Assembly: GCA_033722675.1 (NCBI GenBank)
Contig: JAWVYO010000027.1
Span: 1-27,333 of the forward strand
Direction: 5' to 3'
DNA: 27,333 nucleotides
DNA from: DATHYU01 sp033722675
GTDB taxonomy: Bacteria; Actinomycetota; Acidimicrobiia; Spongiisociales; UBA11373
The position numbers and the translations under genes were made by a program. The notes beneath the pieces are model-generated. The model ran no database searches. It saw only the letters and a list, made by a program, of their open reading frames with translations, and was not told the DNA's origin. Below, in pieces: positions 14,754 to 21,443 of the stretch. How positions within the stretch are numbered: position 1 is the first letter of the stretch; each line of letters opens with the position of its first letter.

Positions 14754-14846
14754 ATGTTCCGCCACCGAGAACGCTTCGTGAAATGGCTGGGGATCTTCCT
14801 CGCCGCCATGCTCGTGCTGAGCGTCTTCCTGCCCTTCATCCTCTGA
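14754..14846 (+). CDS. 30-aa single-helix membrane microprotein upstream of trmI
   Basis: MFRHRERFVKWLGI is a basic, aromatic start, followed by a hydrophobic helix FLAAMLVLSVFLPFIL to the C-terminus, so the whole protein is one membrane anchor with a cytoplasmic basic head. The start follows TACCAT by 7 nt and the stop is 2 nt before the TTG start of trmI, so ribosomes ending here could reinitiate on trmI. It may act as a translated leader, a small membrane protein, or both. Its length hides it from ordinary gene calling. No family name assigned. Confidence 0.6.
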   Translation: MFRHRERFVKWLGIFLAAMLVLSVFLPFIL

Positions 14847-14848
14847 CC

Positions 14849-15658
14849 TTGGACGGTCCCTTCGCTCCGGGAGACGTGTGTCTGCTCGTCGATCAACGGG
14901 GCAGGCGCTACCTGGTCGACCTCCGCCCCGGCGCCACCTTCCAGTACCACGCCGGGACCCTCGCCCACGACGAGATCCTCGGGCGTCCCGACGGTGTCGC
15001 AGCGCGGACGAACACCGGAGCCCGGCTCGTGGCGGTCCGCCCCCGGCTGGCCGACTACGTTCTGCGCATGAAACGGGGGGCGCAGGTCGTCTACCCCAAG
15101 GACATCGGTCCGATCCTCGTGTGGGGCGACATCGCCGCCGGCATGACCGTGCTCGAGGCCGGCACCGGGTCGGGGGCCCTGACCATGGCGCTCGCCCGGG
15201 CCGTCGGGCCGTCGGGGCGGGTCGTCTCCGTCGAGCGGCGCGAGGACCATGCCGCCCACGCCGTCAAGGTGATCACCCGCTACTTCGGTGAGGTCCCGGC
15301 GTGGGTGGACCTCCGCGTCGGCGAGGTGGAGGAGGCGGTGGCCGAGGTCGCCCCCGAACGGCTCGTCCTCGATCTCCCCGAGCCCTGGACGGTGGTGGAG
15401 GCGGCGGCCGGCACGATGGCGCCCGGCGGCGTGGTGAGCGCCTACGTCCCGACCGTGCCCCAGGTGGCCCATCTCCGCGACGCGCTGCGTCGCACCAAGC
15501 GGTTCGCCGACCTCATGACGTTCGAGGTGCTGCACCGCGAGTGGGCCGCAGACGGGCGGTCGGTCCGCCCCGAGCACCAGATGGTGGGCCACACCGGGTT
15601 CATCACCGTGGCCCGTCACGTGGAGGACCAGTCGGAGGACACGGACGACGACGCGTGA
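14849..15658 (+). CDS. trmI: tRNA (adenine-58-N1)-methyltransferase TrmI
   Basis: 269 aa from TTG at 14849, giving LDGPFAPGDVCLLVD, which matches the GPF-x-x-GD opening of TrmI proteins. A longer in-frame ATG at 14783 lies inside the microprotein gene and gives Arg-rich sequence, so it was rejected. The N-terminal beta domain is followed by YPKDIGPILVWGDI, then the AdoMet motif VLEAGTGSGALTMALA, and the catalytic-site motif LDLPEPW. The enzyme makes 1-methyladenosine at position 58 of the tRNA T-loop as a tetramer, with AdoMet as donor. In Mycobacterium the homologue (Rv2118c) also sits beside the proteasome ATPase gene, supporting the assignment. A strong hairpin overlaps the stop. Confidence 0.93.
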   Translation: MDGPFAPGDVCLLVDQRGRRYLVDLRPGATFQYHAGTLAHDEILGRPDGVAARTNTGARLVAVRPRLADYVLRMKRGAQVVYPKDIGPILVWGDIAAGMTVLEAGTGSGALTMALARAVGPSGRVVSVERREDHAAHAVKVITRYFGEVPAWVDLRVGEVEEAVAEVAPERLVLDLPEPWTVVEAAAGTMAPGGVVSAYVPTVPQVAHLRDALRRTKRFADLMTFEVLHREWAADGRSVRPEHQMVGHTGFITVARHVEDQSEDTDDDA

Positions 15659-15682
15659 GGGCCCCGCCGGAGCGGGGCCCTC
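15657..15682. terminator. Bidirectional hairpin between trmI and the ferredoxin gene
   Basis: An 11-bp perfect stem (GAGGGCCCCGC with GCGGGGCCCTC) and a CGGA loop. It starts inside the trmI stop codon and lies 22 bp beyond the convergent ferredoxin stop. No T-tract follows, as is common in GC-rich actinobacteria. It can serve both genes. Confidence 0.75.
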
Positions 15683-15704
15683 GAAACGTCGCGGTCGAGT
15701 TCGT

Positions 15705-15950
15705 CTACGGCTCGATGAAGATGCACTCGCCGGGGCACTCCTCGGCGGACTCGATCGTGATGTCCTCCTGCCCGGCCGGCACGGCGGCGAGGCCGGCGGC
15801 GCCCTCGGGGTTCCCCTCTGCCTCGGCGAAGATCTTGTCGCCCTCGCGCACGTAGGCGAGACCGTCGTCGAGGAGGACGAACACGTCGGGTGCGATCTCC
15901 TCGCACAGGCCGTCGCCGGTGCAGAGATCCTGGTCGATCCAAACCTTCAT
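15705..15950 (-). CDS. Ferredoxin (3Fe-4S/4Fe-4S type)
   Basis: 81 aa from ATG at 15950. The start VWIDQDLCTGDGLCEEIAPDVF is the hallmark of small actinobacterial ferredoxins that donate electrons to cytochromes P450 and other redox partners. Cys10 and Cys16 lie in the first half and C-P-G-E-C near the end, so the cluster could be 3Fe-4S or 4Fe-4S; the spacing departs from a canonical CxxCxxC set. A 20-residue loop rich in Gly/Ala precedes the last Cys. It is acidic, as expected. The gene is antisense-oriented to the proteasome operon and divergent from mpa, with a good TTGAGT/TATGAT promoter and a loose AGGAG 11 nt from the start. Confidence 0.88.
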   Translation of the reverse strand: MKVWIDQDLCTGDGLCEEIAPDVFVLLDDGLAYVREGDKIFAEAEGNPEGAAGLAAVPAGQEDITIESAEECPGECIFIEP

Positions 15951-15983
15951 GGTGCTTCGAGCTCCTGTGGAACGGGCGAGCGG

Positions 15984-16011
15984 ATCATACCCCTGAGGGG
16001 GTGTCACTCAA
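15984..16011 (-). promoter_or_regulatory. Ferredoxin gene promoter with internal palindrome
   Basis: On the minus strand, TTGAGT (16011-16006), a 16-bp spacer and TATGAT (15989-15984). The spacer contains the symmetrical CCCC-TCA-GGGG (15990-16000), flanked as ATACCCC on the plus strand. A protein bound there would cover the promoter core. See finding on CsoR-type operators. Confidence 0.65.
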
Positions 16012-16040
16012 GCACCCGGAGGCGCCCGCTGCGCCGTCCT

Positions 16041-16076
16041 GGGACCCCGGGGAAGAGCGGGACCCCGCCGTATACT
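16041..16076 (+). promoter_or_regulatory. mpa-dop-pup-prcBA operon promoter region
   Basis: A good -10, TATACT (16071-16076), without a recognisable -35. Two 9-bp direct repeats GGGACCCCG begin at 16041 and 16059, 18 bp apart, and an inverted repeat GCGGG-AC-CCCGC (16057-16068) lies directly upstream of the -10. Transcription would start near 16083, giving a leader of about 85 nt. Confidence 0.55.
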
Positions 16077-16167
16077 CCGCCGCGGGTGACGGCTCCGGAC
16101 CCGCCGCACGCAGTGCCGGGTCCCGACCGGGGAGCGACGAAGGACCGCCGACCGACGCGAGGTGGCG

Positions 16168-17886
16168 ATGAGCGACAACGAGCGCAGCGAGACCGAGCTC
16201 CGCAGCACGATCACCATGCTCGAGGAGGAGATCGCGATCCTCCGACGCAGGCTCCAGGACGCGCCCCGCCGGGTTCGCGTCCTCGAGGAGCGCCTCCTCG
16301 AGGCCAAGGGCCGCCTCAGCCAGGCGGTGGCACAGAACGAGAAGCTGTCCACGGCCCTCGAGGAGACGCGCGACCAGCTCGCGGTGCTGCGCGAGGAGGT
16401 CGAGAAGCTGACGGCGCCGCCCAACCCCTTCGGCGTCGTGGAGCAGATCAACTCCGACGGGACGCTCGACGTCATCACGTCGGGCCGCAAGCTCCGTGTG
16501 AACGTGGAGCCCACCATCGAGATCAAGGAGCTCGAGCGCGGCCAGGAGGTCCTCCTCAACGAGGCGATGAACGTCATCGACACGCGCTCGTTCGAGGAGG
16601 CCGGCGAGGTCGCCACCGTGAAGGAGGTCCTCGGCGACGGCCGCATCATCATCCTCGGGCGCGCCGACGAGGAGCGTGTGCTCCATCTCGCCGGGCCCAT
16701 GCAGGAGACCTACCTCCGCGTGGGCGACCACGTCCGCTTCGACCCCCGCACCGGCCTCGTCCACGAACGCCTGGTTCGCCCCGAGGTCGAGGAGCTCGTC
16801 CTCGAGGAGGTCCCCGACGTCGCCTACGAGGACATCGGCGGCCTGGGGGACCAGATCGAATCCATTCGCGATGCCGTCGAGTTGCCCTACGTCCACAAGG
16901 AGCTGTTCGAGGACTACGGGCTCGCCGCCCCCAAGGGCATCCTCCTCTATGGGCCGCCGGGCTGCGGGAAGACGCTCATCGCCAAGGCCGTCGCCAACAG
17001 CCTCGCGAAGGCCGTCGCCGACAAGACCGGCAAGGGGGACGCCCGCTCCTACTTCCTCAACATCAAGGGCCCCGAGCTCCTCAACAAGTACGTCGGCGAG
17101 ACCGAACGGCAGATCCGGCTGATCTTCGCCCGGGCCAAGGAGAAGTCGGACGAGGGCGTGCCGGTGATCGTCTTCTTCGACGAGATGGACTCGCTCTTCC
17201 GCACCAGGGGCTCGGGGATCTCCTCCGACGTCGAGTCGACCATCGTGCCGCAGCTGCTCTCGGAGCTCGACGGCGTCGAGGGCCTCAAGAACGTCATCGT
17301 GATCGGGGCCTCGAATCGTGAGGACCTCATCGACCCGGCGATCCTCCGTCCGGGACGCCTCGACGTGAAGATCAAGATCGAGCGACCCAACTCGGAGGCG
17401 GCGAAGGAGATCTTCGCGATCTACCTCGACGACGACCTCCCCATCGACGCCGACGAGATCGAGCGCAGCGGCGACCGCGCCAGCCTCGTGCAGGAGATGA
17501 TCGAGCGCACCGTCGAGGACATGTACTCGACCGCCGACCACAACCGGTTCCTGGAGGTCACGTACGCCAACGGCGACAAGGAGCTGCTCTACTTCAAGGA
17601 TTTCTCGTCGGGAGCGATGATCGAGAACGTCGTGCGGCGGGCCAAGAAGGAGGCGATCAAGCGCGAGATCGCCGAGGGCGGTCGCGGGATCCGTGTGCAG
17701 GACCTGCTCGATGCCATCAAGCAGGAGTTCCGTGAGCACGAGGACCTCCCGAACACGACGAACCCCGACGACTGGGCCCGCATCAGCGGCAAGAAGGGCG
17801 AACGCATCGTCTACGTGCGCACCCTCATCGAGGACGGAGGCGACAGCCGGAGCATCGAGGCCATCACCACGGGCCAGTACCTGTGA
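16168..17886 (+). CDS. mpa: Proteasome-associated AAA+ ATPase (ARC/Mpa)
   Basis: 572 aa. An N-terminal coiled coil (about 3-82, many Leu and Glu heptads) captures Pup; OB-like domains follow (about 88-210); then the AAA+ module has Walker A GPPGCGKT (262-269) and Walker B VIVFFDEMD (333-341). The C-terminus is TTGQYL, the QYL tail with penultimate Tyr that docks the hexamer on the PrcA ring. The enzyme unfolds pupylated proteins and feeds them into the proteasome. It starts at the ATG at 16168 behind GAGG; a GTG six bases upstream is possible. The stop overlaps the dop start (GTGA). Mycobacterial Mpa (609 aa) is slightly longer. Alternative name arc. Confidence 0.97.
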   Translation: MSDNERSETELRSTITMLEEEIAILRRRLQDAPRRVRVLEERLLEAKGRLSQAVAQNEKLSTALEETRDQLAVLREEVEKLTAPPNPFGVVEQINSDGTLDVITSGRKLRVNVEPTIEIKELERGQEVLLNEAMNVIDTRSFEEAGEVATVKEVLGDGRIIILGRADEERVLHLAGPMQETYLRVGDHVRFDPRTGLVHERLVRPEVEELVLEEVPDVAYEDIGGLGDQIESIRDAVELPYVHKELFEDYGLAAPKGILLYGPPGCGKTLIAKAVANSLAKAVADKTGKGDARSYFLNIKGPELLNKYVGETERQIRLIFARAKEKSDEGVPVIVFFDEMDSLFRTRGSGISSDVESTIVPQLLSELDGVEGLKNVIVIGASNREDLIDPAILRPGRLDVKIKIERPNSEAAKEIFAIYLDDDLPIDADEIERSGDRASLVQEMIERTVEDMYSTADHNRFLEVTYANGDKELLYFKDFSSGAMIENVVRRAKKEAIKREIAEGGRGIRVQDLLDAIKQEFREHEDLPNTTNPDDWARISGKKGERIVYVRTLIEDGGDSRSIEAITTGQYL

Positions 17887-19388
17887 CCGAACCGGTGCAC
17901 AAGGTGCTCGGCACGGAGACCGAGTTCGGCATCGCGGTGCGCAACGATCCCGACGCCAACCCGGTCGTGGCCTCCAGCATCGTGATCAACTCCTACGCCG
18001 GAGCGCGGGCGAAGATCCAGTGGTCCTACGAGGAGGAGAGCCCCGGCAGGGACGCCCGGGGCTTCGGCTACGAGCCTGCACCCACCGGCGACCTGGAGAC
18101 CGGGCTCGTCAACGTCGTGCTGAGCAACGGAGCGCGGCTCTACGTCGACCACGCCCACCCCGAGTACTCCACCCCCGAGTGCTACGACCCCCTCGAGGCC
18201 GCCCTCTACGACAAGGCGGGCGAGCTGATCATGGCCCGGGCCGCCGCCGCCTCCCGTCCGCTCCTCGACGAGGGGCAGCGGATGATGATCCACAAGAACA
18301 ACAGCGACGGGAAGGGCAACTCCTACGGGGCACACGAGAACTACCTCGTCGCCCGCGAGCTGCCCTTCGGCGAACTGGTCCGTCACCTCACCGGGTTCTT
18401 CGTGAGCCGCCAGATCGTCACGGGATCGGGGAAGGTGGGCGCCGAGAACGGGCGGCCGGACGTCGCGTACCAGATCACCCAGCGTGCCGACTTCTTCGAG
18501 GAGGAGGTCGGGCTCGAGACCACCCTCAAACGCCCGATCGTCAACACCCGCGACGAGCCCCACGCCGATCCGGGCCGCTATCGCCGGCTGCACGTCATCA
18601 TCGGCGACGCCAACCTGTCCGAGTACCAGACCTACTGCAAGCTCGGGATGACCTCGTTGTTCCTGACCGCCCTCGAAGCGGGCGCCCTGGGTGAGCCGGT
18701 GGTGCTCGCCGAGCCCGTCGAGAGCGTCTGGCGAGTGAGCCACGACCCGACCCTGCGCCACGCCATGCGACTCGGTGACGGCCGGACGGCCACCGCGTTG
18801 GAGCTGCAGTGGGCGTATCTGGAGGCGGCGGGGAAGTTCGTCGAGGCCGGGGGTGCCGACGAGGCCGTCTATGCCCCTCTGCTCGAGGTGTGGGAGGGCA
18901 TCCTCACCGACCTGGAGCAGGACCCCGCCTCCACCGCCGATCGGCTCGACTGGACGGCCAAGCGGGAGCTGCTCGAGCACTACCGGCGCCGCGACGGGCT
19001 CGACTGGGACGATCCCAAGCTCCGGCTGCTCGCCCTCCAGTACCACGACGTCGATCCCGAGCGGAGCCTGTACGGCAGGCTCGTTCGGGCGGGACGGATC
19101 CGCCGGCTCTTCGACGACCGACAGGTCGAGCGCGCCGCCTTCATGCCCCCGGAGCGGACCCGCGCCTACTTCCGGGGTCGTTGCGTGGAGCAGTACGGAT
19201 CGGCCATCGTCGCCGCCAACTGGGACTCACTCATCTTCGACGTCGGGGCCGACACGTTGAAGCGGGTTCCTATGATGGAGCCGCTCCGGGGCGGTCGGGA
19301 CCGGGTCGCCGACCTGCTCGACGCCTCGCCGACCCCCGCAGATCTGGTCGATGCACTCGGAGGTGAACATGGCCGAACAGGAGCGTAA
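17883..19388 (+). CDS. dop: Depupylase/Pup deamidase Dop
   Basis: 501 aa, GTG start sharing GTGA with the mpa stop. The glutamine-synthetase-like carboxylate-amine ligase fold opens LGTETEFGIAV. The insertion at about residues 38-75 (SYEEESPGRDARGFGYEP) is the Dop loop that separates Dop from PafA. Asp89 in LYVDHAHPEYSTPE is the conserved active-site Asp. HKNNSDGKGNSYGAHENYL (nucleotide and Mg site) and NTRDEPHAD follow. Dop removes Pup from substrates and, where Pup ends in Gln, deamidates it. Pup here already ends in Glu, so depupylation is the likely duty. Its last 20 nt overlap pup. Confidence 0.97.
   Translation: MTEPVHKVLGTETEFGIAVRNDPDANPVVASSIVINSYAGARAKIQWSYEEESPGRDARGFGYEPAPTGDLETGLVNVVLSNGARLYVDHAHPEYSTPECYDPLEAALYDKAGELIMARAAAASRPLLDEGQRMMIHKNNSDGKGNSYGAHENYLVARELPFGELVRHLTGFFVSRQIVTGSGKVGAENGRPDVAYQITQRADFFEEEVGLETTLKRPIVNTRDEPHADPGRYRRLHVIIGDANLSEYQTYCKLGMTSLFLTALEAGALGEPVVLAEPVESVWRVSHDPTLRHAMRLGDGRTATALELQWAYLEAAGKFVEAGGADEAVYAPLLEVWEGILTDLEQDPASTADRLDWTAKRELLEHYRRRDGLDWDDPKLRLLALQYHDVDPERSLYGRLVRAGRIRRLFDDRQVERAAFMPPERTRAYFRGRCVEQYGSAIVAANWDSLIFDVGADTLKRVPMMEPLRGGRDRVADLLDASPTPADLVDALGGEHGRTGA
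19359..19366 (+). promoter_or_regulatory. Shine-Dalgarno for pup inside dop
   Basis: GGAGGTGA, with the GGAGG core 5 nt before ATG 19369. It selects this start over the ATG at 19351, allowing strong independent initiation of pup. Confidence 0.8.
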
Positions 19389-19563
19389 GCAGGTCCGCCG
19401 TGAGCGGCAGGACCGCGAGGAGGAGGCCGTCGAAGAGACGGCCAGCACGACGGGTGAGGAACTCACCGACTCGATCGACGACCTCCTCGACGAGATCGAC
19501 ACCGTGCTCGAGGAGAACGCCGAGGAGTTCGTCAAGAACTACGTCCAGAAGGGCGGGGAGTGA
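19369..19563 (+). CDS. pup: Prokaryotic ubiquitin-like protein Pup, ending in Gly-Gly-Glu
   Basis: 64 aa, the same length as mycobacterial Pup. The N-terminal half is disordered and charged; residues 30-58 (ELTDSIDDLLDEIDTVLEE and FVKNYVQ) form the Mpa-binding helix. The end is VQKGGE: the terminal residue is already Glu64, so PafA can attach its gamma-carboxylate to substrate lysines without prior deamidation by Dop. Only three Lys exist (7, 56, 61), which are the sites where Pup could itself be modified. The strong Shine-Dalgarno inside dop decides the start. The stop overlaps the prcB start (GTGA). Confidence 0.97.
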   Translation: MAEQERKQVRRERQDREEEAVEETASTTGEELTDSIDDLLDEIDTVLEENAEEFVKNYVQKGGE

Positions 19564-20345
19564 CGGACCGGCCGACCGACGAACTGTTCGAGGCCGTCAC
19601 GCCGATGGAGAGCTTCTCCGCCCTGCTGCGGGGACGCGGTCTCGACCCACGGTGGGACGGCGACGCGACCACGGCGGTCGACGCCCCCCACGGCACGACC
19701 GTCCTCGCCTTCCGGTACGCCGACGGCGTGGTCATGGCCGGTGACCGGCGGGCGACCGCGGGCAACCTCATCGCCCATCGGAACGTCCAGAAGGTCTTCC
19801 CCGCCGACGGCTATTCGGCCGTGGCGATCTCGGGCACGGCGGGCATCGCGATCGAGCTCGTCCGACTGTTCCAGACCGAGCTCGAGCACTACGAGAAGAT
19901 CGAAGGGAGCCGCCTGAGCCTGGAGGGGAAGTCCAACCACCTGGCCACGATGGTCCGCCGCCAGCTGCCGATGGCGTTCCAGGGCCTCGTCGTCATCCCC
20001 CTGTTCTGCGGCTACGACGTCGAGGACGCCGAGGGACGCCTCTACAGCTTCGACGTGGTCGGAGGCCGGTACGAGGAAACCGACTACGCGACGACCGGCT
20101 CGGGAGGCCGCGACGCCAAGCTCTACCTGCGGACCGTCTTCGAGGAGGGCATGGGCGAGGATCGGGCCCTCCGGGAGGCCGTCGCCGCGCTCAGTGCCGC
20201 CGCCGAGGAGGACACCGCGACCGGGGGCCCCGATCTCCGGCGCGGCATCTACCCGAACGTCGTGACCGTCACCGCCGACGGCTACGCCGAGATCACGGAG
20301 GACCGCGTCGCCGACATCGCCCGCGAGCTCCAGGGGGCCTCGTGA
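19560..20345 (+). CDS. prcB: 20S proteasome beta subunit
   Basis: 261 aa from a GTG overlapping the pup stop. A 45-residue propeptide ends in D-A-P-H-G, and the mature enzyme starts with the catalytic Thr46 (TTVLAFRYADGVVMAGDRRATAG). Asp62 and Lys78 correspond to the Asp17 and Lys33 of the mature proteasome active site. Conserved GTAG and the later Y-A-T-T-G-S-G-G are present. Fourteen copies form the two inner rings, where the threonine cuts proteins delivered by Mpa. The stop overlaps the prcA start (GTGA), fitting equal production of the two subunits. Confidence 0.97.
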   Translation: MTDRPTDELFEAVTPMESFSALLRGRGLDPRWDGDATTAVDAPHGTTVLAFRYADGVVMAGDRRATAGNLIAHRNVQKVFPADGYSAVAISGTAGIAIELVRLFQTELEHYEKIEGSRLSLEGKSNHLATMVRRQLPMAFQGLVVIPLFCGYDVEDAEGRLYSFDVVGGRYEETDYATTGSGGRDAKLYLRTVFEEGMGEDRALREAVAALSAAAEEDTATGGPDLRRGIYPNVVTVTADGYAEITEDRVADIARELQGAS

Positions 20346-21028
20346 CCGTCATGGGCGGGGGCTACGTCAGCCCCGAGCAGTACGTCAAGGACAAGGCGGA
20401 GTTCGCCCGCAAGGGGATCGCCCGCGGGAAGTCGATCGTGGCCGTCGCGTACGGGGACGGGATCCTACTCCTCGCGGAGAATCCGAGCAGCACCCTCCAC
20501 AAGGTGAGCGAGGTCTACGACCGCATCGCCTTCGCCGGGGTCGGGCGCTACAACGAGTTCGAGGCGCTGCGCGTCGCCGGGATCCGCCACTCCGACGTCA
20601 AGGGCTACGCCTACGCCCGGGTCGACGTGACCGCCAAGGGCCTCGCCAACATGTACTCCCAGACGCTCGGGCACATCTTCGGTTCCCCGGCCGAGAAGCC
20701 CTTCGAGGTGGAGGTCATGGTCGCCGAGGTGGGCCACGTCCCCGAGGAGAACCAGATCTTCAAGATCGCCTACGACGGGACCCTCTACGCCGAGTCACGG
20801 CTCGCCGCCATCGGAGGGGAGGAGGACGCGCTCGCCGAGGCGCTGGAGCGGTCCTTCGAGCCGGGCGCACCGCTGTCGGAGGCCCTGGGCTGGGCGAAGG
20901 GGGCGTTCGAGTCCGTCGCCGGCCGCACGTTCCAGGTCGAGGAGTGGGAGGGGGCCGTCGTCGACCGGACGCTCGGCCGCCGGACCTTCCGACGCCTCTC
21001 GCCCGACGAGGTGGGCGGCGGCTCCTAG
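20342..21028 (+). CDS. prcA: 20S proteasome alpha subunit
   Basis: 228 aa from the GTG overlapping the prcB stop. MTVMGGGYVSPEQYVKDKAEFARKGIARGKSIVA is the typical alpha-subunit H0 helix and gate region; LHKVSEVYDRIAFAG follows, as in actinobacterial PrcA. There is no N-terminal Thr, so it is the noncatalytic outer ring that gates the pore and receives the Mpa QYL tail. It is the last gene of the operon. The C-terminal tail is short and acidic. The stop shares CTAG with the convergent DUF2007-like gene. Confidence 0.97.
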   Translation: MTVMGGGYVSPEQYVKDKAEFARKGIARGKSIVAVAYGDGILLLAENPSSTLHKVSEVYDRIAFAGVGRYNEFEALRVAGIRHSDVKGYAYARVDVTAKGLANMYSQTLGHIFGSPAEKPFEVEVMVAEVGHVPEENQIFKIAYDGTLYAESRLAAIGGEEDALAEALERSFEPGAPLSEALGWAKGAFESVAGRTFQVEEWEGAVVDRTLGRRTFRRLSPDEVGGGS

Positions 21029-21387
21029 AAGAGGTTCGCGACGACCCGCACGCCGACCAGAGCGACGATCGTCAGCGCCACCAGCCACATGACCCATCGC
21101 GGCACCGGCGCGCCGTCGTCGTCGATCGGGGCCATCGCAGCCGTCACCTCTGCCTCCAACATGACCTGACGCGCGTCCTCGAGCCGGCCGTTCGGCACCC
21201 AGAGCTCGGTCTCGGCGAACTCCCCGACGGTCATCGGATAGGGGCCGAGGGACTCGCCGTGGACCCGAACCTCGATGCCATCGGCCTCCAGGAGCGCGGC
21301 GCAGACTCGGGCGGTGGCGACGTCCCCGACGGTGGCGAGGCGTACGAAGCGATCGGATCCGCCCGAGGTGGCGACGTCGGTGACCAT
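21025..21387 (-). CDS. DUF2007-like signal-transducing domain with C-terminal membrane helix
   Basis: 120 aa from ATG at 21387. The core FVRLATVGDVATARVCAALL followed by A-D-G-I-E-V-R-V and LWVPNGRLEDARQVM matches DUF2007 (PF09413), a small ferredoxin-like fold proposed, without direct proof, to transduce signals. Residues 98-118 form a membrane helix (WVMWLVALTIVALVGVRVV) ending the protein, so the domain should face the cytoplasm. It is antisense in a locus where all other genes point right, between prcA and pafA. The start follows TACGAT by 6 nt, back-to-back with the pafA promoter. An upstream ATG at 21414 in frame would run into pafA promoter sequence and was rejected. Confidence 0.75.
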   Translation of the reverse strand: MVTDVATSGGSDRFVRLATVGDVATARVCAALLEADGIEVRVHGESLGPYPMTVGEFAETELWVPNGRLEDARQVMLEAEVTAAMAPIDDDGAPVPRWVMWLVALTIVALVGVRVVANLF

Positions 21388-21393
21388 GGGGGG

Positions 21394-21399
21394 ATCGTA
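21394..21399 (-). promoter_or_regulatory. Candidate -10 of leaderless DUF2007-like gene
   Basis: TACGAT on the minus strand with 6 nt to ATG 21387; no Shine-Dalgarno. Confidence 0.55.
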
Positions 21400-21429
21400 T
21401 CCGTGCCGGTGCATTGCGGGCCCGGGGGG

Positions 21430-21435
21430 TACCCT
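21430..21435 (+). promoter_or_regulatory. Candidate -10 of pafA
   Basis: TACCCT with 8 nt to ATG 21444; no Shine-Dalgarno. The two divergent start codons are 56 bp apart. Confidence 0.5.
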
Positions 21436-21443
21436 CGGCGGCC

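Noticed and set aside
14783..14848. Extended N-terminus of TrmI from ATG 14783
   Set aside because: It is the shifted frame of the microprotein; TrmI homologues start near G-P-F.
16086..17321. GTG after TATACT as a leaderless start for a plus-strand frame in the mpa leader
   Set aside because: The frame enters mpa in the wrong phase and gives Pro/Arg-rich sequence; the -10 more likely serves mpa with a leader.
15985..17739. Leu/Glu/Asp-rich minus-strand frame across mpa
   Set aside because: Antisense of the coiled-coil ATPase gene; codon bias makes the opposite strand open.
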